Below, piece by piece: positions 26,387 through 39,477 of a DNA stretch of 64,000 nt. How positions within the stretch are numbered: position 1 is the first letter of the stretch; the number at the start of each line of letters is the position of its first letter. A program made the position numbers and the translations under genes. Source of the stretch: Sipunculus nudus (Eukaryota; Annelida; Sipuncula; Golfingiida; Sipunculidae); contig CM049313.1 of NCBI GenBank assembly GCA_026874595.1, positions 59,789,159 to 59,853,158 on the forward strand, in the 5' to 3' direction. Below the pieces are notes generated by a model that was given only the letters and a program-made list of their open reading frames with translations, was not told the origin of the DNA and did not search any database.

Positions 26387-27135
26387 CTAGATGTGGTCGG
26401 ACAATGGTCCTCAGAGGGCCCCGCGTTTCTGCTAGCCAAGGACTAGTTTGAATATGAGTAAAATATTGAGTTTAATTTGAAAAATATGATAAATAGAAAC
26501 AGGTTTTTATCCATATGCTTGAGGAAAAAAATCCTACTGGGTCAAATTATATTAAAGAAGATATGTCTGAAATAATGTGTGCAATAGGAAACCATTGAAT
26601 GTAGTCTGTTAACCATATTTGATTCTGAGCAAGTCTATAATTCAATAGGTCTGGAGCCCTCAAAGGCCCCAATGATCCTCATGAAACTTGGAAAGCTGCA
26701 ACAGGTTGTTGTTGAGTTATCACGTGCGAAAAGTAGATCAGTGATCGGGCTGTGGGGCCATATTGGAATTCCAACAGGTCTGTAATTCAATAGGTCTGGA
26801 GCCCTCATATGTATTAAACTACCAACCATTTCTGTAAATTTGGGAAAGCTGAAGTATGTTGTTGTTGAGTTATTGCGTGTGAATGAAAATCAGCGATTGG
26901 CCTGTGGTGGCCATACTGGAATTCTGACATGTCTGTTATTCAATAGGTCTTGAGCCCTCATAGGTACCAACTGTCCCTGTGAATTTGGGAAAGCTGCAGT
27001 ATGTTGTTACTGAGTTATTGCACGTGAAAGAAAGTGTCACTGATGGAAGGACGGAACTTCGGAAGGACAGGTGGACAGAAAGACGGACTGACGCAGTGAT
27101 CACTTTAGGGCACCGCTTGTCAAGTGGGGCCCTAA
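26387..27135 (-). mobile_element. Element D: Helitron-like non-autonomous element with ~150-bp tandem core
   Basis: The right end holds GGGGCCCT (27126-27133); the inverse AGGGCCCC is subterminal at 26415-26422. Outside it, minus strand, is a short GGAC/GTCC hairpin, then CTAG at 26390-26387 followed by TTTT. Three core units start with CAATAGGTCT at 26643, 26788 and 26941 (spacing 145 and 153 bp), each with GAGCCCTCA and GGGAAAGCTG...TATGTTGTT blocks. A GGACGGA/GGACAGG-type stretch (27045-27090) precedes the right end, as in the E family. Confidence 0.55.
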
Positions 27136-28579
27136 CTTATGGATTGTATTTCATTTTGACATTCATATATGGATATATCATGCCAGCCCTTTTGAATAAA
27201 TTTTTTTTTTTCAAGAAATCATCTTCTGATTAAATGAATAAACACAGCTTCATTTAGAAATGTATCGTTTTTAAATACACTTTACAAAGACTGGTCTATA
27301 AACAGTAATGATAAAGATCACCATATGCTATGGGGCTGATACATTTTATTACTTTCTAATTAAAATAAATGAGACTGGGAACTGGCCAAAAGTCACATCA
27401 GTCAATTATTTAATGAGTATAATATATCTCTGGATTCTGTAATTTCCTTTATTCTAGGACCCTGTGTCTGGAAAAGTGTGTAGGCGAACAGCTGCTTGGA
27501 ATATACTGCTCAGAGAGACAAAGAGTTGTTAGAGTAAAAACTCTTTTCCTTCCTCCATTTTTCATCTTCAAACATATCATTCAGTTTATATCATGCACAT
27601 ATTTTCCACCAAGGAGGTATGTTTTCACCTGTGTCTGTTCATTAGATCGTTTGTCTGTTGGTAGTGTTAAGCAAGCAAAAACTGCTGTATAAATTTTCAC
27701 TTAAAAGGCACCTATTCACCTGCCTTACTTGAAGCGTTTATGAGATTTCTGGCTAGTCAGTCTAAATAATAATGGTCTGTAAGTAATTTCTGCAATGAAA
27801 AGTTCTTATAATGCCCCTGTGGTGGCAGTATGGGCTTGTTTACTTGTGAGCTGTTAGTAAACTCAGTACTTGCACCAATGTTGACAAACAGAAAAACATT
27901 CTTACCAAAGGTCGCTGACTGTTGCCTTTGCACATAAGTTGAAAGGTTACCATTTACGAAACTCTGCAGATTTACCACCACCACCAGATGTCCTTACTTA
28001 ATATGTTTTGATTACAACTAGCAGCCATTTTGGTGGGCCCCCAGAGTTTATAAATATTAATAATAATAAATAGGAATATATTAATGAAACAAAGAGCCAT
28101 TGTTTTATTATTTTCATGAAAGGTTCTAGGGATCATAGATAATAGATGTCAGATACTGGAATACGCTTCCTTAATTAATTTTAGGGCTGATTCCAATAAC
28201 GGGTATGATTACTTTGTCTAGACAGAGGTATGTTCTCTACTTGGTGCCATTCTAGTTTTAAAAGAGGACCAAATTCTTTCAAGAACAAAGTAACAAGGCA
28301 GGGTTCAAAATCTCCTTGTGACTAAATCATGAAGCATCTTGTAGGATTACCAAATTCAGCACTAATTATTTCAGTTCTCACTTTTGGTATTATTCTTAGG
28401 TTATTAAAATTCAGCCGACAGATGTTTTCTTTCTTAAATTCCCTTTTTCAAGGGAGAGTCTGCACTTGTGAACTTTCACAAGACAGTGACCTTTGACTGT
28501 GTAGCCTTGAGGCAACCTGTCATCACCAAGATTCCCACTTCATCCTGAGATATTACAAGCAAAAAGCGTTGTCATTTAC

Positions 28580-28678
28580 CATTGGGTCCATCCTCGCTCG
28601 CTGGGGAGCTGGTGGCTGCAGCGCTGAGCTCAGCGTTAATGTCACACCCGGTGCCTTCAACATCCCAGGATTTGAATC
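28580..28678 (-). CDS. MAP1: MAP1/Futsch family, internal coding exon (99 bp)
   Basis: Minus strand: acceptor TTGTTTCAG before 28678 and donor GTAAAT after 28580. Two bases complete an upstream codon, then 32 whole codons, then one base (G) that joins GT at 22756-22755 to make Gly, so phase matches the terminal exon exactly. The peptide begins FKSWDVEGTGCDINAELS; RSWD followed by a Cys/Asn-containing segment is the conserved MAP1 N-terminal motif, directly upstream of the segment continued in the next exon. The second half (AAATSSPASEDGPN) is Ala/Ser-rich where vertebrate MAP1A/B have a longer, conserved amphipathic stretch, so this exon is short and divergent there. The upstream exon must end in the first base of a codon xGA. 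It should carry the hydrophobic N-terminal strand and initiator Met, and I did not find it. Confidence 0.85.
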
Positions 28679-31600
28679 CTGAAACAAACCAGAAACAATG
28701 GTAACATGTATATCTATGTGGTATATGATGCAAGATACATTAATTTATTTGTGCATCCAATTAATAGTTTTCAATCAATATAATTCCACATTACATTTCA
28801 CCTGTATATGATAATTAACTAAAACTGTCATTTCGATCATTTCTTTTTGCATGATACACAGACTCTGGTGATACTTTTGGTCTATAATTTAAACTCTACA
28901 GGTATATTTACTGCTGCATTATGTCTGTGTCTGAATTAATTTTGGCAACCACAATAAAACTTTGAAAAGGATACCACCTTATACCCAAATTCATGCCGTA
29001 ATTATCATTATGTCAAGACCTTGACATAAGTGTGATTATAATATTCCATGAATGGCCATTGGAATGTCAGCTATATAAAACAGTATATCAGAACAGCCTA
29101 GACTGTGGCATAGATTAATTTCTGGGCCTGCGGAGTTACCATAAACTATCCCTTGCATGGTCAAGCTCAGGAGAATCCAAACATCCCATATCCCAAATTA
29201 CAAAACCCGGCAGCTATTGTGAAGAACCCTTCCTGCCATTGCCATGGTAACCATTCCATCATCTATAAATACTAAGCACAGAACAAACTATTGAGAAGGT
29301 GTGACATTTCAAAGGGATCAGTAATCAGCCTAATTTGTTGTGAGAGGAAGTGTCAGACCCAGCATGATCATTTTGCGTCTCCTGGTGTATTAACCTCGGC
29401 GCATTGCTCAAGAAACGGTGAAACTCTGATATCTTGCAACATGAATCTCTATAAACTATGGGAAATGATCAGGAAGGGTGATACAGAACACAAATTCTTT
29501 GTAAGAAACAGACCCTTCAGACATATCCAAAACAGACAACTTCTATTTATTGAGGCTCTTTTTATCAGTACAAGCTGTCACAAGTTGCCATGGTTACTCC
29601 GCTTACATGTATTTGGAGTTTTGACACAAACGAAACACAGGAATCAATTTCTCGTTGATTTACGAGTGTACCGTTCCAGGAAATAATACAACCAGAGCTT
29701 GGTTTCTTATCATTGCAGTAACATTAGCAAATCATAAACTAGGATTTAGATATTACATTTAGTTATTGGTTTCTCTATAATAACACATAAAATACACGTG
29801 CATTCTATTAATATTAACTGAAGTACAGCTTATGAATACGACTATTGGCCTACAGTTAACCTGTCTAAACACAAGGCCATCTCTGACCATCCCTCTTAGC
29901 ATCATCAATCAGGCATTAATTTTTCATAAGGCCAGCATATATGACATTTTACTAGCAGTTGTATATATCTGTGATACATTTTAACTATGCTTCTGCCTAC
30001 AATTCCTTTTGTGGGCTCCCTGGCACTGAGTGCATGTTGGTACAATATAAGTCAAATCCCAGGTGGCGCTACAGCCAACACTGGTTTAAATACTAAAATA
30101 CCAATGAACAGAATTTTATCCCCACAGCCTGTCATCCCCATCCTCCTGTGATAGCCATCTACATCCATATCCATATCCAAATCCATATCACCAACATCAA
30201 GATCCAAGAGAAGAAGTTTCTAGATAGATTTTTATTATTTTCAAATTTTATTATATTCATACAATGCTAATTTATAAAGATAATAAAAAAATTCTTTGAT
30301 TCCAAGCAATGTTTTTTTCTCATGTCATCTCCAGGGCTCAATACAAATCCTTGGGAAATTAAATGACAATCCTTACAAGAGTGTGGAACCTTGCAAAGAA
30401 TTTATCAGTTTAATGTTTTTAAGCATACTTCACAGTTGGTTCTGACAGGCATGACCATGCTTTTTCAGAAACAATAGATCCTCATAATCACACATTAAAT
30501 CTATGGTAATGTTCAATTTGACAGAGATCCTGGAAATAATGTTTGTTAACATGTTGGTTCTGCCTGTATGGTCCTGCATCTGATGAACAAAAGATGCTTA
30601 AGAGTTTCTTGATCATGTATTACAATTATTGAATTGTTTGATAATCATCTTGGAGATGTTTGATCCACAGCTTATTTGCACTGGTAAAATTGTTCCATTT
30701 CCCCGACTGGTCTCTAGTTCAAATATCTATTTTTAGATCTTGTAATCTTCTTGCAACTGAACAGACAATCAATGAGGCTAGTCCGCAGGGAACCCTCCAA
30801 GAACCAGAGTGTCTCCAGTCAGAATAATTATACAAATTCATCCCTGGCCCTGCTTCTGGCTGCATGAAGGGGGGGGGGCTTAGTTGTGAAGTGATAGTCA
30901 TGTTATACTAACATAATTCATCATCATATTCAGAAATGATATTACTGTGGGATTATTTTTGCCTGAAGATGCACTCGAGACTTGCATACAACTGTAACAA
31001 TACAAGGATCCTTAAATCTGTTCAAGACTGTTTTAGTCTCAAGATATACTGTGGTTGCCTTTATATCGGAGGCGCTGAATTTTCGCAGTTTTTGTATTTT
31101 TAAAAGTTTCACAGGCTTCCTTTATCGCACTCTATCATTAGTCTAGTAGTATATTTTATTTATCAAATATGAAACTATTACCTGTAATGACCACATTTTT
31201 TCATAAACCACTGATTCACTATTATTTAGACCTACTATTTCTCTGTCTTGATATCACATGTTTGAACAGTCAAGCATAGCTGAGCTGATGCAAGCGGGAA
31301 GCATTGACCTGGCTGGCTGCAATAAGTTCAGGGCAGGGCCGAGGCTCAATCAAAACAACTCACATGTCATTAAGGTGTGAGAAACCAACCTGTGAATACA
31401 TGACAGTCCATGTAATAAGTTTATTAAGGGAAACTGTCTTGATAAGGGAATCTTTCTCGAGATTATTTAAAGATGAGTCATGATCACCTGCTCAACCAAC
31501 AAGGGAAGCCTGTAGGTAGCCCCTGTGATGCAGGATCAAAGGTGGGGGATGTGCTCAGAATAATTTAGAGTTACATGGTGGCCCTACCCTAGAGGTTATG

Positions 31601-34600
31601 ATCACTTCATTAGGTGGCAAATTTTATTAATTAACAATAACTAAATATGGCACAACATGAAAGAGTACCTTCTACTAAATATTCATTTTAAGTAGCACTG
31701 GATGTGATCTATAGCTTGGCACACATGCACATAATTTTTAATATTCCTGCCCGGCGGGCATTGACATTTTCCAGTCATGTGCCGGTGTGAAGGAAAAACT
31801 GCTGGGGGCACCCGCCGGTGTCAGCACTTTCCTGCAAAGGGTCATGGTTTCTGCATATAAGCCATCAGACTATATTATAAATGGGCCCTGTTATTGTCTT
31901 TGAATTTCTTAAAGTACTTATATGCACCAGACACAATGGATATCACTACATCAGTACGTGACTAAATGAGGATTAATCTCACCTGTCGCTAACTATCGGA
32001 AGCTTCTGAAGTAAATGATCATGGCCTGGTATATATGCATTCAAAACTTTTTGGTTTCAATTTTGTGTTCAGGGAGCAACCGTGAATATTGTAAATTTGA
32101 AACCACCGCAAATAAGAAGACAACCACAGTGTATGGTGTGAGGACTACATATTAAATAACATATATTTTTTAATTAAATTACAAAAAAGACTAAAGCCAT
32201 TACTATTACACATTTATATTTCATGGTATGTCTGGGATGTCAAAATATAAAATTATTTGGTAAGCATCATTTCTTCAATGATACAATATAAATACATTCA
32301 AAATTCAAAGAATCAACTATTCAAAGAACACTTTTTTAAGATATATAGCTTAAACAGATAAGATGCAAAACATAATAGTCCAAATATGAGCAGAAAAAAG
32401 CAACTGTAAAAATCCTTGATGTAAACTCAACCAGGCCCAACAGGTATAGAGACAATACAGACAAGACAGGGGTTGTGAAACAATAACGGAAAAGTTACTC
32501 TGACCACCAAGTTTACATTTTGCAAAGACAAGTCACAAGTGCCTGTCATGGCAAGGTGCCTGAAAGAGGGTGCCTCCTGAAACAGAGGTTCCTATAAGTA
32601 CTGATTTTTTTATAAAATATTTTATATTTACTTATCAGGAAATATTTATACAGGGTGACATATTCAGGCATGGCCTGATCTTCCACAAGGCCTGGTTAAA
32701 ATAACAACAGTTATACAATAGTTATATATAAATCTTCATAAAATACATTTTACAAAAAAACAGACACAAATTTACCTTTAACTAGAATATGTAACACAAC
32801 ATTTGAGCAGAGTCTGCCTGGCTGTTACCATATCCCCATGGATCACTCCTTTATGGTCCAACATGACATTTTCTATCCCAGGAGCTGGGTTCACAGCAAA
32901 GAGCCCCAGTAATGTAATGAATATGTAACAAGCCATGGCAGCTCGGAGAAAACCCATCCTGTGGCATCTGCTCTGACTGGGAGTCAGTTACACAGCCAGG
33001 ATGAACTGCTGTTTTTGAAATACAACAGCAGGCTTTGAAATCAACATTTTAGGTCATATTCAAGGCACTATCCCAAATGCTGACTTGATTGTTTTGCGTA
33101 CACTTAACCATGTGGTAATAAGTGATCAACAAGTGAACAAAGTCAAATGTAAAACCAACTTTAGTTATTGCTGCAAGTTTCTAACCCTATTTATGCTCTT
33201 ATATGTTAATGAAATAAAAGAAATGAAATTTATACCCCACCTTTATAACCTCCCCCCCCCTCCTCAATAAAAGAATATGGAACAAGAAAGCCAGAGAATG
33301 GCCCAGATACTAAATTTGATCAGCCCTTGCTTATATCCAATTGTGAACATGTCAAAACACATTATTTTTTAAGCCTTTGACTGACATGGTGATAACCATA
33401 CAGAAAATTAACAGTGGATGAAATTCACCTGGCAGAGTGCAAATGCAAAATGTACCTTTTTTGCTTCATGATTAAGTTCTGAAACAGATATGGTATTGGA
33501 ATTATGAAGTTCATTATGGAGAAATTTTGCTTTTAGTTACATTCTTTATCCTGTAGGTGGCACTGCCTTAAGCATAGGTATGGAGGAATATTTATGATAA
33601 GAAGGTTAAGTTACTCTTTAGCCTATCTATGCAAAGAAACCAGGATAATGACACTTTTGAAAGAAAAGCTTAGATGATATGATCTGTTGAATTCTACCAT
33701 TTTGCTTAGTTGGTTCCGTGGGGTTAAAACTCTGAACTGTTGTGTTAGACCTTAAACATAGACTCTCCAAGCTGCTCTTGAGATGCAATGAAAGTGAAAC
33801 AGGTCTGGGCTACATGCTTAAAATCATTCCAAACATGGTTGCCATGGCAACTGGCCCATTCACTTATACAGTAAATGCAACACAAGTGTTTTGAGATACA
33901 GGATGTGTGACCAGACATGTGGGCTGTGTTACTCTGTGCATGTTGCTTGTTAACTTTGGATATAGATTGTATTATAAGGACTTCTGCCAAAGCTCATGTC
34001 TAGCCTGACTTCCCTGAACCTTCCATAATTAATATGTCACAGGCCAATGAAGGTCTGAAACAGCAGGTTCTCCTCAATAAATCTGAAAAGTACAGAGTGG
34101 TTAATATGTAAAAGTAATTAATTCTGTAAATACTGGAGCATTACATATCATTTAAATCAAATATAAAATATCCTGGTTTCAAAAATGCTACTTGAGATTT
34201 CTGATAATTCTGGTCCTGGATGAGTAATGAAAATGTGACTTTTCCTTTAACTAATTTTGACTGATGGTGTAAAAGTGTGTGTGTGTGTGTTTTTTTTTTT
34301 TGTTTTTTTTTGGGGGGGGGGGGGAGGGGGCTCACTTTACAGCCATCTTAGCAGTTACACATGTGTTAACATCATGGAATTTGCTTCATACATATGATAC
34401 AAACCATATTGTATTTGTAAAATTACTTTTAGAGCTGCTATATTTGAAAACAAGAGCTGAAGCAAAGGATTGATAAATTTCAAAACTAAGCATTATACAG
34501 ACATTCATAATTACAAAATGTCATTAATTTATGTCAGTGAAATACCAGGTAAGACCTTATCAGTTATCAGTCAATCATTATAAAGCAACTGATAAAAGTT

Positions 34601-35347
34601 TCATTTTCTATGTAAACAGTAGTCAGCTCAGCTCTTTTGTTCAGACTGAAGTAGCAGTATACTAAGAATACAAGAATATCACCTATATTATAAAGAAACT
34701 GACACATGACAGAACACCAGATCTTTATAGCAAACAATTTTCAAAATTAAACCTTATAAGCAAGACATTTATAATATGATTCTATCCCTGAACAGGTAAT
34801 TTCTGGATCTACTAGATAAAATGATCTTTGACCTAACAACAGCTGACACCAGCAGATTACATAAATTATTTTTTTTATTTCAATCTGGTAGTTTCTGCTT
34901 TACTGCAGCTGTCACAAAAATATGGTATTTTGCAATTAATGATAAACTCATAGCTCCAGTCAGAATATCATGATGAACTTGGCTGACCATAACAGCTGAA
35001 GGTATTGAGTTAAAGATAGAAAGTCAAAGTTTGAGTGTAGTCTTCATAAATCCAAATGAATTGGTCTTTTAAAACTGCTGCAAATGTTGTGAATTATAAA
35101 AGGAATATTTACTCAAAATATGAAAATTCACACAGATTCCCAATAATTACAAACTCCAAACAAGCAGCGCCACCTAGAGGCTATGACAATAACATCGAAT
35201 AAATCTGAATTTCTTTTTTTCATTTACCAAGACTATCAACTTATTTTATCATTATAAAAAAGAAAGTTCCTTTTTTATTACAGCAGCAAGTCTATATTAC
35301 CGGTAGGTGATATTTCAGCTGTAGTAACAGCCATGCAGCATGTATAA
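28679..35347. other. Probable MAP1 intron or 5' flank; no gene recognised
   Basis: AT-rich sequence. A CCATAT-type short repeat lies at 30158-30190. A foldback TGCCCGGCGGGCA lies near 31747. A small minus-strand frame lies at 32778-32957. Runs of C (about 33250) and T/G (34287-34329) occur. A 131-codon open frame at 29291-29686 starts with TTG, matches nothing recognised, and is about as long as the longest chance frame expected in sequence of this size and composition. Confidence 0.5.
32778..32957 (-). CDS. Possible small secreted or membrane peptide, 59 codons
   Basis: ATG at 32957-32955 to TAA at 32780-32778. The N-terminus MGFLRAAMACYIFITLLGLF followed by AVNPAPG has the form of a signal peptide: short basic start, hydrophobic core and small residues at a plausible cleavage site. 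Just upstream on this strand is a splice-acceptor-like CCACAG and just after the stop a donor-like AAAG then GTAAAT, so it could be an exon. I recognise no homologue. Length, isolation and lack of conservation data make chance quite possible. Confidence 0.2.
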   Translation of the reverse strand: MGFLRAAMACYIFITLLGLFAVNPAPGIENVMLDHKGVIHGDMVTARQTLLKCCVTYSS

Positions 35348-36501
35348 CTAGACATATCTTGGCACCGCTGGTGCCACAGTATCGCCAGACAAATGAGGTT
35401 TTGTGGTATTTTGTTGATATAATGTAATGTATTTGTATTTTAGCAATGAATGTGAGAAACTTTTGTACAAAATATAGGAATATTTAAAGTGAAGGCAATT
35501 GTTATGTAAAAGGTTAAGTATAAATAGAAGTATATATTTAATGATGTATTGAGTTGTATATGTATGTTTGGAGTAACTTGTTTGAGAAATAAACTGCATT
35601 CCAAAATATCCAACATTTGAAAAAAAATTAAATTAAAAAAAAAAATTTAAATTAAATTAAATTTTAAATTAAATTTAAAATTAAATATACCTCATTCCAT
35701 AAACCATATCTATATACATGCATGACATGAAAGAAATCTGTCCATTACTGTTTGACTTATAATGCTCACAGTATATACTGTCAAGTGGCAATGATGGGGT
35801 ATTCAAAGGCGCAAAAAACAAGAAAAGGACAACAGGTGGCGACACCTATCTTCTGCAAAAGACAAAACTATCCAAGATCTTCCGTCAACTTGATTTTTGG
35901 ACCAATCCATGCATCCCTTTTTAAGATATTCATGATTTTATGTGATTTTCACCATATATGGTAATATTCAAGGTCAAAGCCACTCTCAAGGAAAAAGGTC
36001 ATGACCCCAATTTTAATATACATCATCCCATAACCTATACCTATGTACATGCATAATATTAAAGAAATCTGTCAATCAGTTTTTTGACTTGTGATGCTAA
36101 AAGTACTGTCAAGTGGCAATGATGGGGGTATTAAACGGCACAAAAACAAGAAAAGGATACTAGGTGGCACCACCAGTTTCCGGTACATGACATCACTGTC
36201 CAAGATCTTTGTCCAACTTGATTTTTGGATAAATCCATGAAAGATTTCTTGAGATATTTAAGAATTTGTGTGTTTTTCCCCAAAAATGGATCTATTCAAG
36301 GTCAAGGTCACTCTCCTAGTTGAGGTCATGACCCCATTTTAAATAGGCTTCTTCCTCTCACCTATATCTATAAATGTGTCAAGTTTGAAAAAGAACTTTG
36401 AAATATTTTTTGAGTTATTGTGTCCAAAAGAAATCTCTGCGGCGGAGGCGGCGCAACCGTGCCTAAACCATAGTATCTCCAGACTATGTCTGGCGATACA
36501 A
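35348..36501 (-). mobile_element. Element C: Helentron/HINE-like, same family as element B, two core units
   Basis: Right-end TGTCTGGCGATAC (36487-36499) is mirrored by subterminal GTATCGCCAGACA (35379-35391), followed outward by the hairpin GGCACC-GCT-GGTGCC (35361-35375) and CTAG at 35348-35351 with AA outside. The outer ~45 bp match the left end of the element at 10168. Two core units of about 328 bp carry GGTGGCGACACC (35835) and GGTGGCACCACC (36163), each with CAAGTGGCAATGATGGG and CCAAGATCTT. A GCGGCGGAGGCGGCG tract lies at 36439-36453. An extra AT-rich segment (about 35395-35685) not seen in the sister element lies between the subterminal repeat and the cores. Confidence 0.72.
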
Positions 36502-38059
36502 TTAATATTCAGACCACATGGAGCTGTGTGGAGCTTCTTGGAAGGGCATTATGACAACAGCCAGGGGTGGAGGATGGGTTTATTACTGGCATGACTGTTT
36601 GTAGCATGAACATATAACAGACCATTATTGACAGGGAATCTATGAACTGTATGTTGAAGGTAACAGGTGTTTCTAATCAGACGCTGCCCTGCTGATTCTG
36701 GTCATGCCCCCAGTAAACCTCGCACATAATGCAGCCTGAATGTTCACACATGGGAGACCTGAACAGATCCTTCGCATCTGATTGTATACTCACTCAGGAA
36801 GTACTTGGAAAGCCCACACCCCCACCATTTACTGTACTTTTTATCCATATGTAATGCTACCCAAATGTTCTTACAAGGGGGACCTGCATGTATCCTTCAC
36901 ATCTGATTGTATCCTCAATCTTTTACAACTCTTTAAGGAAGCCATAGAAATTTCCAGGGACTTAATTAATTGCACTATTCACTGATTTTGCTTGGAAGAT
37001 ATTAGAAAGATTTTTCTTACTGATGGACAATCAAATTTAATAAATTCGCCATTACTTTTTAATAATTTCCTGTTATTTTCTTTTCAGTTTCATACTGGAT
37101 ATAAACCACAGAACTGAAGCCTAGCGGTATTCCAATTTTTCACAAGAAAACATCTGCACAAGTTAATAGTTTATGACTTAATAGTTAATGCTCTGTATCA
37201 GGAAATTAGTTTCCATGACAACATTTACCACAACTGACAGGTTTCTTTGCCTATCAGTGAGAACTTCTCCTGGACAAATGTAATAAATCAGGAATTATGA
37301 AGTTGGAAAGATATTTCACTAGTGTCCCAAAATACATGGTCTTGTACTTAAAAATGTCATCAGACTAATAAATCAAACAATCATATTTTAATTATTTAAT
37401 GAACCAGGTAAATATGAGCAGGTGAATATATGTTCAGAGATATTTAAAACACATCTCCATTCTATTGTTCATGCACACAGGCTTCAACCCTTGAACTTCA
37501 GTGTAGGTCAACTCCGTTAATTCTCTACTGTTTCTGTTCTTGCAAGGTTCAGCTGCCACTTAGTATGCTAATGAGATGTCATAACATGTCACTCCTTGCA
37601 GATAAGTAAGTCGGCTGAAACAGGCCCACCACAGCCAGCAAGCATTCTTAAACTTTGGCAAGGTAACAAATCAACAAGAAACTACCCACAATACACTTTG
37701 GCAACATCTGCCCAAGGTTAGTCACACTGGTATTGTAAGACTGTAATAATTTGTGATATGTGGGAGGTCATACTGGGGCATTATACTGCGAAGATTACAT
37801 CTTCTTCCTTCAGTGTGGAAGGTAATGGTTTACACCATGTTGGTTCATTTGTCTGTTATGAGAATTATGAATGAGAATGAGCTAGACTTACATCACCAGG
37901 TGGGATCACTTGGTCTCTATTCACTCTGGAAGAAACCATTGAATTTTGTTTTTATCTACAACCAGGTGAGAATCCAGGAATACCGGTTTCCTCTTCAGAT
38001 ATCAGATGTATATTCTGCTTACAAAATCATGCCAGAATTTCTTCAAACAGCCTCAGTCT

Positions 38060-38125
38060 GTCTAGCCAGTGAACAGAAAGTGTACTCATAAAACAATTAC
38101 TGAGGATTGAATCCCAGTACACCTG
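38060..38125 (+). repeat. Possible tRNA-derived SINE head
   Basis: TAGCCAGTGAAC resembles an RNA polymerase III A box and GATTGAATCCC, about 45 bp further on, a B box. The string AATCCCAGTACA is shared with 39478-39562. The match is weak and no SINE body or A-tail is delimited. Confidence 0.25.
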
Positions 38126-39477
38126 ATCTATTTTTCTGCATTTCTTATGAATGGTCTAAATGTTTGTTCTTAGCAAAGAAAATGTAAAAAGTGAAAGAAT
38201 GACCTCATACAAATAACTATCAGATGAATTAGTATTACTTCCCAGATACAATATGGCTCAGAGTCTCAGTGATGAACTTGAAAAAAAAAATCAAATTTGG
38301 TTCTTATTAACCACTGATATCTCAACTCAGATCTGAACTTGCTCTTTTCAGGAGTTACAGCAAAGAATACCCTCTGTATCAATCAAATGTGTTTTGTAGT
38401 ACAAGTGTATCATTAAATACCATTTCTATGGCGCCAGTTGTACAAAGATAACCTGCTTAAGTGTGTGCAAATATTGATGTGCACTGGACTGACACCTATG
38501 TCAGCAGGATTTAAGCTTCAAGGTTTAATCCTTTTATCAGTAACACAGGTGCTACTGTTAACATCAGTAACACATTTGTTGAACGTTTATGTATAACAAA
38601 CTCCTCCATTTATAAAGATTTTAGGCCTATCTGCATTTTTTCTTGACATCCTTAAACACTGCTCCAAATAAGAGCTGTATTTTATCAAGTTTTCAATAAT
38701 AATCCCAAGAAATTGTTACAGAATGCAATAATACACTGTCACAGTACAAAACACAGACCTATGGCTTGCTATAAGAGTGGAACACTACTACTTGTATTAG
38801 TATTGAAATCACAAACATATCCAACATAAAACAGTTGGGTCTGTTCTGTATGTTCAGCATATATAACAGGATAATCAATAAAACATGTGACCTGTACACA
38901 GCATGCTTCATCATTATGTAATCTGTTTTACTTTTCCACATTTCCCTCAGGTACTGTGAAGTCTTGACTATTCCAATATCATCCTAAGGACAAAAACCAG
39001 ACTGAAATATAGGGGCTCTCTTGAGACCTATTACTATATACATCAAATATCCCAGTGCAGAGTCCATATAAACATCCATGGTTCTACACTCAGCTGGAAG
39101 TTTATATCACCCACTTAAATCCTACCATAGTTTTTTTTTTTAAAAAAAATTTCTCCTGTAGTTCGAACTGTTAATGGAATGTAGATGAACGTAATTGTGT
39201 CAATATACAGCACGTTATTCTCAGCTCCTGAATTTAGAGAGTGTATTTCCAAATCTCTGATTTAAATTTAAATCCTATCATTTTTTTAAGGTTAGTAATG
39301 CAACTGGCAGATGGCACTATTTACTGGATGTAGATGAACAAAACTGTGTGAATATAAAAGAGATATTATGATGAATTTCAGGAATCCCATATGCAGTAAT
39401 TGTGTTGGCACTTTATACTGAATACAGATAATAATATCATGACAAATCATAGTCTTTTATATGCTTTAAGGATTAAG

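Larger units (their letters stand above)
22757..28579 (-). other. MAP1 intron (5.8 kb)
   Basis: Bounded on the minus strand by a donor (CCCAATG then GTAAAT) at 28579 and an acceptor (CTTGCAG) at 22757. It contains a perfect 309-bp tandem duplication (23092-23709), element D (26387-27135) and a GC-richer patch at 24040-24310 with a 76-codon open frame of no recognised identity. The rest is AT-rich, including a stretch near 27605-27760 (CCACCAAGGAGGTATGTTTT...) that resembles a common interspersed repeat. Confidence 0.85.

Noticed and set aside
29291-29686. 131-codon plus-strand open frame
   Set aside because: Starts at TTG, no motif recognised, length compatible with chance for 64 kb of such sequence.
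30158-30190. Coding LDVGDMDLDMDMD-like frame
   Set aside because: Produced by a CCATAT short repeat; no supporting context.
37753-38091. 112-codon plus-strand open frame
   Set aside because: No recognisable domain, no splice or promoter context; likely chance.
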